Assembly: GCF_001426905.1 (NCBI RefSeq)
Contig: NZ_LMFQ01000024.1
Location: 534,234-598,233, forward strand
Direction of reading: 5' to 3'
Length of the DNA: 64,000 nucleotides
Source of the DNA: Caulobacter sp. Root1455
GTDB taxonomy: Bacteria; Pseudomonadota; Alphaproteobacteria; Caulobacterales; Caulobacteraceae
Each line of letters starts with the position of its first letter. Positions within the stretch are counted from its first letter, which is position 1. The position numbers and the translations under genes were made by a program. Below the pieces are notes generated by a model that saw only the letters and a list, made by a program, of their open reading frames with translations, was not told where the DNA came from and ran no database searches. Of this stretch, positions 16,245 to 23,106 are shown one piece after another.

Positions 16245-16904
16245 CTAGGGCCGCTCGAAGCGCTTCACGCACCAGTATTTGAACCCCTGGTCCCGCGTCT
16301 TCTTCAGACCGCGCTTCTGCAGCGACAGGCCGATCATGGTGTTGAAGAAGCCGTGGGCCACCAGCAGCACCTCCTGGCCGTTCTTCGACAGGTCGATCAG
16401 CAGATCGGCGGCCTGGTCGGCGCGAATCTCGGCCTGGGCCCGGCTCTCCTGGCCGGCGTGATGGTCGAAGAACCACCACCAGAACCGCGCGAAGAAGCCC
16501 CAGTTCTTGGGCGACATCCTGATCCAGAGCGGCCAGGGCGGCGGCGGCAGCGGGGCCTCGATGAACAGCGGGTCGGTGGCGAAGGCCTTGCCGTCGGCCA
16601 CGGCGGCGGCGGTCTCGATCGATCGCCGGCGCGTCGAGGCGATCACCACCCCCGCCCGTCTGGCGGTGGCCTTCAGCGATTCCGGCGGGGTCTGGCCGGG
16701 CAGCAGGCCGCCCTCCTCGTAGCGCGCCCACCATTCGCCATAGGCCGGCGCGTTGAAGCGGACCTTGCGCGACAGGGCCGGCTCGCCGTGACGGGCCAGG
16801 GTGATCGCGCCGGGACGCGCGCCAGCAAGGGCGCCGACGGCTCCGGAAGTCGCCAGCCCAGAGGATTCCGGGGCGGAAAGGTGGTCGGCGGATTCGTCGG
16901 CCAT
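16245..16904 (-). CDS. histidine phosphatase family protein (phosphoglycerate-mutase-like)
   Basis: A 219-residue protein with the phosphohistidine motif ARHGEPALSR (about residues 38-47), the ASTRRRSIETAAA segment carrying the second Arg, and LLVAHGFFNTM with the second catalytic His. These show a branch-2 histidine phosphatase fold. Aromatic inserts (WWARYEEGG, FFARFWWWFFDHH) are unusual for small-molecule phosphatases and may contact a membrane or hydrophobic substrate. The start ATG at 16904 was chosen from the local frame; the frame continues open far upstream antisense to other genes and is not real there. Confidence 0.8.
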   Translation of the reverse strand: MADESADHLSAPESSGLATSGAVGALAGARPGAITLARHGEPALSRKVRFNAPAYGEWWARYEEGGLLPGQTPPESLKATARRAGVVIASTRRRSIETAAAVADGKAFATDPLFIEAPLPPPPWPLWIRMSPKNWGFFARFWWWFFDHHAGQESRAQAEIRADQAADLLIDLSKNGQEVLLVAHGFFNTMIGLSLQKRGLKKTRDQGFKYWCVKRFERP

Positions 16905-16951
16905 AGATTTTGGAGGTTCGGTTTCGCGCCACGCGCGACCTCTCGAACCTC

Positions 16952-17872
16952 TCACCCCTCTTGCAACGCTTTGACATGCGCCGCCGCCGAGCGGCCGAGC
17001 GCTTCTAGGTCGTAACCGCCCTCGAGCGAGGAAACAATACGCCCGCCGCAACGGCGGTTCGCGACCGAGGCGATCGCTCGCGTCGCCCAGGCGAAATCCT
17101 CGGCCTCCAGGCTCTGGGCGGCCAGCGGATCGCGGACGTGCGCGTCGAAGCCAGCCGAGACCAGGATCAGCTGCGGCGCGAATCCGTCGACCTTGTCCAT
17201 CAGGCCCTCGAAGCGCTTGCGCCAGACCTCGCGCGGCGCATGCGGGGCGACGGTCGCGTTGGCGACGTTGCCGACGCCGATCTCCGACGGATCGCCGGTG
17301 CCGGGATAGAGCGGCGACTGGTGGATCGAGGCGAAGAACACCGTCGGATCGTGCTCGAACGTGGCCTGGGTGCCGTTGCCGTGATGGACGTCGAAATCGA
17401 CGATCGCCACGCGCTTGAGCCCCGAGGCCTGGGCGACCCGCGCCGCCACGGCGATGTTGGAGAACACGCAGAACCCCATCGCCGTGTCCGGTTCGGCGTG
17501 GTGGCCGGGCGGGCGGACGGCGCAGAAGGCCCGCGTCCCCTGCCCCGCCGCCACGGCCCGGGTCGCGGCGACCACCGCCCCGGCGGCGCGGCGGGCGGCG
17601 GTCAGGCTGCCCGCCGACAGCACGGTGTCGGGGTCCAGGGCCGTCCGGCCGCTGCTCGGGGCCGCGGCCAGGACATTGTCGATGAAGCCCTGGGGATGGA
17701 CCCGGGCCAGGTCGGCGTAGTCGACCAGCGGGGCCTCGACGCTCTCCAGGTCCAGGCGGCCGTCGTCGTTCAGCGCGTCGATCACCGCCCGCAGGCGCTC
17801 GGGCCGTTCGACGTGGTTGTCGCCGGGCCGGTGGTCGAGCATATCCAGGTGCGTATAGAGCGCGACATCCAT
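16952..17872 (-). CDS. histone deacetylase family (zinc amidohydrolase)
   Basis: The 306-residue protein has the arginase/deacetylase fold with VRPPGHHAEPDTAMGFCVFS, the zinc-ligand motif DFDVHHGNGTQ, SIHQSPLYPGTG and SAGFDAHVRDPL carrying the third ligand. Bacterial members deacetylate acetylpolyamines or protein lysines. I start at the ATG at 17872 (MDVALYTHLDML), where homologues begin. The 5' end is 16 bases from the start of the divergent GNAT acetyltransferase gene, so a deacetylase and an acetyltransferase share a very short control region. Confidence 0.9.
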   Translation of the reverse strand: MDVALYTHLDMLDHRPGDNHVERPERLRAVIDALNDDGRLDLESVEAPLVDYADLARVHPQGFIDNVLAAAPSSGRTALDPDTVLSAGSLTAARRAAGAVVAATRAVAAGQGTRAFCAVRPPGHHAEPDTAMGFCVFSNIAVAARVAQASGLKRVAIVDFDVHHGNGTQATFEHDPTVFFASIHQSPLYPGTGDPSEIGVGNVANATVAPHAPREVWRKRFEGLMDKVDGFAPQLILVSAGFDAHVRDPLAAQSLEAEDFAWATRAIASVANRRCGGRIVSSLEGGYDLEALGRSAAAHVKALQEG

Positions 17873-17888
17873 GCGAGGATCGTAACCC

Positions 17889-18422
17889 TTGAACACCGCC
17901 CCGACCATCCGCCCCCCCACGATCAGAAGGGCCACCGTCGACGACGCCGACACGGTGTCCAGCCTGGGCGCCCGCACGTTCAGCGAGACCTTCGCCCACC
18001 TCTATCCGACCGAGGACCTGGAGACCTTCCTGGCCTACGCCTACGGCCTGGAGCGGACGCGGCGCGACCTGGCCGATCCGGACAAGGCGACCTGGCTGCT
18101 GGAGCTGGACGACGAGGCGATCGGCTACGCCACCGCCGGCCCCTGCGGCCTGCCCCACGAGGACGTCGGACCCGACGACGGCGAGCTGCACCGGATCTAT
18201 GTGCTCAAGGACTTCCAGGGCGGCGGACGCGGCTCGCTGCTCTTGAAGACGGCGCTCGACTGGCTGGAACGAGACGGCCCGCGGCCGTTGTGGATCGGGG
18301 TGTGGTCCCAGAACTTCGGGGCGCAGAAGCTGTATGGGAGCAAGGGGTTCGAGAAAGTCGGGGAGTACCACTTCCCGGTAGGCCAGACACGGGACCTGGA
18401 GTTCATCCTGAGAAGGGGGTGA
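17889..18422 (+). CDS. GNAT family N-acetyltransferase
   Basis: The 177-residue protein has the GNAT core: an N-terminal IRRATVDDADTVSSL strand, ELHRIYVLKDFQGGGRGSLLL containing the acetyl-CoA pyrophosphate loop QGGGRG, and the terminal WSQNFGAQKLYGSKGFEKVGEY motif. It transfers acetyl from CoA to a small amine or protein; the target is unknown. The TTG at 17889 is the likely start. It runs head to head with the deacetylase-like gene, an interesting functional opposite. Confidence 0.87.
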   Translation: MNTAPTIRPPTIRRATVDDADTVSSLGARTFSETFAHLYPTEDLETFLAYAYGLERTRRDLADPDKATWLLELDDEAIGYATAGPCGLPHEDVGPDDGELHRIYVLKDFQGGGRGSLLLKTALDWLERDGPRPLWIGVWSQNFGAQKLYGSKGFEKVGEYHFPVGQTRDLEFILRRG

Positions 18423-18429
18423 CCCGGCT

Positions 18430-18569
18430 GGACGCCCCCTCCGTCGGGCTTCGCCCGCCACCTCCCCCGTTTCACGGGTGAGGAGAAGACGTCGGCGCGG
18501 CCTCCTCCTCACCCGCAACGCGGGGGAGGTGGCGCGATGCGAATACGCATCGTGACGGAGGGGGCGTCC
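18430..18569. repeat. dispersed intergenic palindrome, family B
   Basis: Perfect 16-base outer arms GGACGCCCCCTCCGTC / GACGGAGGGGGCGTCC enclose inner inverted segments around CACCTCCCCC and GGGGGAGGTG. Related inner elements occur at 19814-19947, 33183-33310 and 39917-40038. No coding sequence is seen in it. Confidence 0.78.
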
Positions 18570-18626
18570 GCTTGCGCCTGACGCTCTAAACCTCCATCCT
18601 TCGAACAACCGTTCGAAAGCCCGCCC

Positions 18627-19805
18627 ATGTTCCTGCGCTTCTTCTCCGAGCTCCGCGCCGCCAAGGTTCCCGTATCCTTGCGCGAATATCTCCTGCTGAT
18701 GGAGGCCCTGGACAAGGACGTCATCGATCGGCGGATCGAGGACTTCTACTTCCTGTCGCGCGCCAGCCTGGTGAAGGACGAGAAGAACCTCGACAAGTTC
18801 GACCGGGTGTTCGGCCACGTGTTCAAGGGATTGGAGACCGTCGAGGACGGCCTGACCGCCGACATTCCGGCCGAATGGCTCAAGGCCCTGACCGAGAAGT
18901 TCCTGACCGACGAGGAGAAGGCGCAGATCGAGGCCATGGGCGGCTTCGAGAAGCTGATGGAGACCCTGCAGGAGCGCCTGAAGGAGCAGAAGGAACGCCA
19001 CGAGGGCGGCAACAAGTGGATCGGCTCGGGCGGCACGTCCCCGTTCGGCAACAACGGCTACAATCCCGAAGGCGTCCGCATCGGCCAGGACAAGAGCCGC
19101 CATGGCCGGGCCGTGAAGGTCTGGGACAAGCGCGAATACAAGAACCTCGACGACTCGGTCGAGCTGGGCACTCGCAACATCAAGGTCGCCCTGCGGCGCC
19201 TGCGCAAGTTCGCCCGCCAGGGGGCGCTGGACGAGCTGGACCTGAACGGCACGATCAAGGGCACGGCCGAAAAGGGCTATCTGGACATCCAGATGCGCCC
19301 CGAGCGGCGCAATACGATCAAGGTGCTGCTGTTCTTCGACATCGGCGGCTCGATGGACGGCCACATCAAGCTCTGCGAGGAGCTGTTCAGCGCCGCCAAG
19401 ACCGAGTTCAAGCACCTGGAGTTCTTCTACTTCCACAACTGCCTGTACGAGGCGGTGTGGAAGGACAATCGCCGCCGCCAGGTCGAGAAGATCCCGACCT
19501 GGGAGGTGCTCCACAAGTTCCCCCACGACTACAAGATCATCTTCGTCGGCGACGCCACGATGAGCCCCTACGAGATCACCTATCCGGGCGGCAGCGTCGA
19601 GCACTGGAACGAGGAGGCCGGGGCCATCTGGATGAGCCGGGTCACCGACATCTACCAGAGCGCCGTCTGGCTGAACCCCACGCCCGAGCGGCACTGGGAC
19701 TACACCCAGTCGATCGGGGTGATGAAGCAGCTGATGAACGACCGGATGTTCCCGCTGACGATCGACGGCCTGGACAAGGCCATGCGGGAGCTGGTGCGGG
19801 GGTAG
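18627..19805 (+). CDS. VWA domain protein, CoxE-like
   Basis: The 392-residue protein starts with MFLRFFSELRAAKVPVSLREYL, as in CoxE/YehP-type VWA proteins, has a charged helical middle (about 100-170), and a von Willebrand A domain with the MIDAS segment FFDIGGSMDGH, where canonical DxSxS reads DIGGS. Such proteins usually work with a MoxR AAA ATPase as a metal-cofactor or complex-assembly chaperone. No MoxR gene is adjacent in this window. A GC-rich repeat lies on each side. Confidence 0.85.
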   Translation: MFLRFFSELRAAKVPVSLREYLLLMEALDKDVIDRRIEDFYFLSRASLVKDEKNLDKFDRVFGHVFKGLETVEDGLTADIPAEWLKALTEKFLTDEEKAQIEAMGGFEKLMETLQERLKEQKERHEGGNKWIGSGGTSPFGNNGYNPEGVRIGQDKSRHGRAVKVWDKREYKNLDDSVELGTRNIKVALRRLRKFARQGALDELDLNGTIKGTAEKGYLDIQMRPERRNTIKVLLFFDIGGSMDGHIKLCEELFSAAKTEFKHLEFFYFHNCLYEAVWKDNRRRQVEKIPTWEVLHKFPHDYKIIFVGDATMSPYEITYPGGSVEHWNEEAGAIWMSRVTDIYQSAVWLNPTPERHWDYTQSIGVMKQLMNDRMFPLTIDGLDKAMRELVRG

Positions 19806-19813
19806 TCTCCAAG

Positions 19814-19947
19814 CCCTCCCCCTGTGGGGGAGGCGATCGCGCAGCGATCGGTGGGGGGAGTTTTAGGGGCGCCGATCCGGGTTGTGGTCGCCTTCCGATC
19901 ACTCCCCCCTCCGTCGGCTTCGCCGACACCTCCCCCACAGGGGGAGG
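19814..19947. repeat. dispersed intergenic palindrome, family B
   Basis: Outer arms CCCTCCCCCTGTGGGGGAGG and CCTCCCCCACAGGGGGAGG, with inner GGTGGGGGGAGTTTTAG and ACTCCCCCCTCCGTC. The copy at 33183-33310 shares both outer and inner parts. Confidence 0.78.
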
Positions 19948-19951
19948 ACCT

Positions 19952-20098
19952 TCAGTGCCCCGGTCGCGGCTCGAACGAGCGCTTTTCCGGCACCTTCAGG
20001 CACTCGGCGTCCGGCTTCTGGCCGTGCTGCGGCTTGGGCTCGGGATGCGGCAGGTGGCCGCCGCCCAGAGGGGCTTGCTGTTGGAACGGTTTCATCAT
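19952..20098 (-). CDS. small hypothetical protein, about 47 residues
   Basis: A short frame opens with ATGATG and reads MKPFQQQAPLGGGHLPHPEP, then continues to a TGA at 19952-19954. It is preceded by GGGAGG and GAAGGA. The residues are Pro, Gln, His and Lys rich and likely disordered, ending in RSFEPRPGH. There is no signal or membrane segment. The good ribosome site, clean start and short 3' gap before the transglutaminase gene (transcribed the same way, upstream) support reality. I do not recognise a family. Confidence 0.6.
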   Translation of the reverse strand: MMKPFQQQAPLGGGHLPHPEPKPQHGQKPDAECLKVPEKRSFEPRPGH

Positions 20099-20132
20099 CC
20101 TTCCATCCTCCCGATTTTTCTTGTCATTTTCA

Positions 20133-21008
20133 TCATGCCGCCGCCTCGAGGGCGTCCAGAAGGCGCACCTCGACCCGGACGCTCAGATGCGCCTCGCCGG
20201 GTTCGCCGATGATGGTGCCCGACACCGGCCGCGCTTCGCCGGGCGTGCGGGTGGCCGCCACCCGGATCAGGTCCGGCGACTCCGCCAGGCCGTTGGTCGG
20301 GTCGAACTCGGTCCAGCCCAGGTCCGGCAGGAACACTTCACACCAGGCGTGGGTCGCCCCCGCCCCGCGCACGGCGGCGCCGGAACTGTAGACGTAGCCG
20401 GTGGCGAACACCGCCGCATAGCCCAGCCGCCGCAGGGCCTCGACCATCAGCCAGGCGAAGTCGCGGCACGTGCCGCTGCCGATGGCGATGGTCTGCGCCG
20501 GCGACTGGACGCCGGCCTCGTCGCGGGGGACATAGTCGAACTGGTCGTGGATCGTGCGGTTCATCCGCAGCAGGAAATCGACCGCCGGCTCGTCGGGCCG
20601 CTCCATCTGGCCGCGCAGCCAGCGCAGCAGCACCCGGTCCTCGTCCTCGGTGGCGGGGGTGATGAATGGATTGAGCACCGCCCGGTCCTCGCGGGCGTAG
20701 ACGATCGGCGAGACGGTGTGCGGGTCGTCGATCCGCAGGCTGGTCAGGGGCGCGGGGAAGCGGTCGATGACCAGGCGGCTGGTGATGGTCAGGCTGTCGG
20801 CCTCGCCCTTCGGCGTGAACCAGCAGACGCAGTTGCCCACCGCGTCGTAGGTCCAGCGGGTCTCGCCCGGCAAGGACGTCTGCAGCGAGGCCTCGCTGAT
20901 GCGGATGGCGTGGCTGTCGCGCGGCCGGATCAGCAGCCGATGCGCCCCGAAGCCGACCGGCCGGGCGTAGCTGTACCGCGTTTCATGAAGGATGCCGAGC
21001 CGCGCCAT
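20133..21008 (-). CDS. transglutaminase-like protein
   Basis: The 291-residue protein has the bacterial transglutaminase N-terminal domain (RLGILHETRYSYARPVGFGAH) and a papain-like core with the catalytic Cys in GSGTCRDFAWLMVEALR, His in GATHAWCEVFLP and Asp in WTEFDPTNG. These are usually predicted cysteine proteases or amide hydrolases rather than crosslinkers. No signal peptide is seen from the ATG at 21008. It is divergent from udgX, and the small 47-residue gene lies just downstream. Confidence 0.88.
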   Translation of the reverse strand: MARLGILHETRYSYARPVGFGAHRLLIRPRDSHAIRISEASLQTSLPGETRWTYDAVGNCVCWFTPKGEADSLTITSRLVIDRFPAPLTSLRIDDPHTVSPIVYAREDRAVLNPFITPATEDEDRVLLRWLRGQMERPDEPAVDFLLRMNRTIHDQFDYVPRDEAGVQSPAQTIAIGSGTCRDFAWLMVEALRRLGYAAVFATGYVYSSGAAVRGAGATHAWCEVFLPDLGWTEFDPTNGLAESPDLIRVAATRTPGEARPVSGTIIGEPGEAHLSVRVEVRLLDALEAAA

Positions 21009-21165
21009 AGGCTCTGCATAACCCCGCCGGGCCGGCTTCGTTCCGTCACGGACGGGTGATTGACACGCCCGGAACAAAATAGGAACAATCGCCGTTCGAG
21101 CGCCGCCGAGGGAACCCGATCCCGCCGACGTCCATTCCGGATTTTGATCGAGAAAGCCCAAGGCC

Positions 21166-21846
21166 ATGGTCGCCCTCCAGCCCGTCAAACCCTCGGAACG
21201 CGCGCTCAAGGCCGCCCAGAGGCAGGCCCGCGACGGGTCGTTCGGCGAGAGCAACCTGGTCAATCTGGAAGCGGTGGCCGCCGGGGTCCAGGTCTGCCGC
21301 CGCTGCGATCTATGGCGCGACGCCACCCAGGGGGTGCCGGGCCTTGGTCCAGCCAAGGCCGCCCTGATGATCGTCGGCGAGCAGCCCGGCGACCAGGAGG
21401 ACCGGCAGGGCGTTCCGTTCGTCGGTCCGGCCGGCCAGCTTCTGGACCGGGCGATGGCGCAGGCCGGGGTCGATCGCGACCGGGTGTTCGTCACCAACGC
21501 GGTCAAGCATTTCAAGCACGAACAGCGGGGCAAGCGCCGGCTGCACAAGACGCCGGACCGCGGCGAGGTCCAGGCCTGCCGCTGGTGGCTGGACGCCGAG
21601 CGCCGGCTGGTCCGACCCAAGGTGATCCTGGCCCTGGGCGCGACGGCGGTGCAGGCGGTGTTCGGCAAGGCCCTGCCGATCGGCAAGTCGCGCGGCCGGC
21701 GCCAGGCGCTGGACGGCGGCGAACAGGGCCTGGTCAGCTGGCATCCGTCCTTCATGCTGCGGATCCCCGATCCGGACGCCAGGGATCGCGCCTATGCCGA
21801 ACTGGTCGAGGATCTGAAGCTGGCGGCGCGCCTGGCCGCCGACTGA
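21166..21846 (+). CDS. UdgX-type uracil-DNA glycosylase
   Basis: The 226-residue protein has the Fe-S uracil-DNA glycosylase fold. Motif A is GEQPGDQEDRQGVPFVG, the diagnostic UdgX loop is KRRLH (His127), and motif B is SWHPSFML. Characterised UdgX forms a covalent bond to the abasic DNA after uracil removal through this His. CRRC (about residues 43-46), the His-containing VKHFKHEQ and QAC provide likely cluster ligands. The role is uracil DNA repair or protection. It is monocistronic, divergent from the transglutaminase gene. Confidence 0.9.
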   Translation: MVALQPVKPSERALKAAQRQARDGSFGESNLVNLEAVAAGVQVCRRCDLWRDATQGVPGLGPAKAALMIVGEQPGDQEDRQGVPFVGPAGQLLDRAMAQAGVDRDRVFVTNAVKHFKHEQRGKRRLHKTPDRGEVQACRWWLDAERRLVRPKVILALGATAVQAVFGKALPIGKSRGRRQALDGGEQGLVSWHPSFMLRIPDPDARDRAYAELVEDLKLAARLAAD

Positions 21847-21849
21847 ACG

Positions 21850-22203
21850 TCAGGCCTTCACGTAGACGAAGGCGTCGCGTCCCGACGTCAGGCGGACCGC
21901 CACGCGCTTGTAGTCGGAAACCTCGTAGGAATCGGCGGCCGCCAGTTCGGCGGCGGTGATCTCGAACACCGTGCCCGCGACCGCGTCGGCCGCGTCGCCG
22001 CTGGCCCGGACGATCGGATGGAACGCCGCGCCGCTGGTCGCGATGACGTCCGGATCGGTGATCTCGACCATCGACAGCGCGTAGCCCGGCAGAGCGTCGG
22101 TCTCGCCCTTCAACAGGCGGCCGAACGTTTCCATCTGCACGTTCTCCTGCCGCAGCGTGCCGTACGAGAACAGGCGGATCGGAGCCCCGGCCGCCTCCGT
22201 CAT
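21850..22203 (-). CDS. gamma-glutamylcyclotransferase (AIG2-like) family
   Basis: A 117-residue protein with the GGCT/AIG2 fold: RLFSYGTLRQENVQMETFGR at the N terminus and VAGTVFEITAAELAAADSYE, where the conserved Glu lies in the AIG2 motif. It may form 5-oxoproline from gamma-glutamyl compounds, but many such bacterial proteins are uncharacterised. Its ATG overlaps the TetR stop (ATGA), so it is coupled to the regulator and may be its target. Confidence 0.85.
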   Translation of the reverse strand: MTEAAGAPIRLFSYGTLRQENVQMETFGRLLKGETDALPGYALSMVEITDPDVIATSGAAFHPIVRASGDAADAVAGTVFEITAAELAAADSYEVSDYKRVAVRLTSGRDAFVYVKA

Positions 22204-22886
22204 CAGGCCGAGAACCCCGCCTCGGCGAAGGCCAGCATGCGGCCCAGCAGGGCCTCGACGTCGGCTTCGCTGGTCGTGCCTTCCGACAGCACGTTCAGGC
22301 GGTCGAACTCGGCGAAGCGGTTGTTGTGCAGCATGCCCAGGGTGAAGTGCAGCCGCCAGTAGATCTCCTCGGACGGCAGGTCCGGGCGCGCCTTGAGCAG
22401 GGCGTCGGAGAAGCGGCGCAGGTGGGTGACGTCGGTCTGCAGGACCTTGCGGATCTCGTCGGTGCCCTCGCTGCGGGCCCGTATCAGGAACTGCAGCGAA
22501 ATGCGGCGCTCGTGGTCGGGGGCCAGCCACTTCAGCGGCGGGGTCAGCAGGGCGGCCAGGATCTCGCGCACCGGCGGATTGCCCTCGAAGCGGTCGGTGG
22601 CCTCGTGCAGCTTCTTGGCCCGCTCGCGGTTCAGCTCGACCGTGCGCCGACGGAAGATCTCGTACAGCAGCGCGTCCTTGGACCCGAAGTGATAGTTCAC
22701 CGAAGCCAGGTTGACGCCCGCCGCGGCGGTGATGTCGCGCACCGAGACGTTCTGGAAGCCGTGCAGCGCGAACAGGCGCTCGGCGGCGACGAACACCAGA
22801 TTCTTGGTGACGGCTTCGTTGTCGACGCCCTCGACGTCGGTTTCTGGCGCGGTGGTGACAGTCGCGCCGTCGCTCTTCGGACTCAC
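22203..22886 (-). CDS. TetR-family regulator
   Basis: The 227-residue protein has an N-terminal helix-turn-helix (LFALHGFQNVSVRDITAAAGVNLASVNYHFGSK region, about residues 37-72) and a helical ligand-binding domain. The C-terminal domain resembles the CecR/YbiH group, with LLTPPLKWL and FLIRARSEG. The ligand is unknown. It forms an overlapping pair with the GGCT-family gene and probably controls its own promoter. It is divergent from the hybrid kinase over about 220 bases. Confidence 0.88.
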   Translation of the reverse strand: MSPKSDGATVTTAPETDVEGVDNEAVTKNLVFVAAERLFALHGFQNVSVRDITAAAGVNLASVNYHFGSKDALLYEIFRRRTVELNRERAKKLHEATDRFEGNPPVREILAALLTPPLKWLAPDHERRISLQFLIRARSEGTDEIRKVLQTDVTHLRRFSDALLKARPDLPSEEIYWRLHFTLGMLHNNRFAEFDRLNVLSEGTTSEADVEALLGRMLAFAEAGFSA

Positions 22887-22893
22887 TACGGTA

Positions 22894-22912
22894 TCCCCTT
22901 TACCTGTGGGGA
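22894..22912. promoter_or_regulatory. possible TetR operator
   Basis: The short inverted repeat TCCCC...GGGGA lies directly before the TetR start codon. The position suits autoregulation, but the arms are only 5 bases long in a GC-rich genome, so this is weak. Confidence 0.25.
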
Positions 22913-23106
22913 AGTCTTACGGCCGTTCGAAATTGGCGCAAGCGTCAAGATGGAACGCGAACGGAGGAATTCTGGATGCGGCGCCAGCGCGGCGCCCATC
23001 GACCGCCGTTTCGGCGCCCGGCGCCTCTGGAAATTTGGCGCCCTCCTCGATTTCTCGTATCAAGCCGGGGTCGAAGGGACGGGACCCATCGGGGGAGTAA
23101 TCGAGT

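Noticed and set aside
16245..19694. A 1149-residue minus-strand frame
   Set aside because: Only its last 219 residues match a protein family. Upstream it is antisense to or out of frame with the GNAT, deacetylase and VWA genes.
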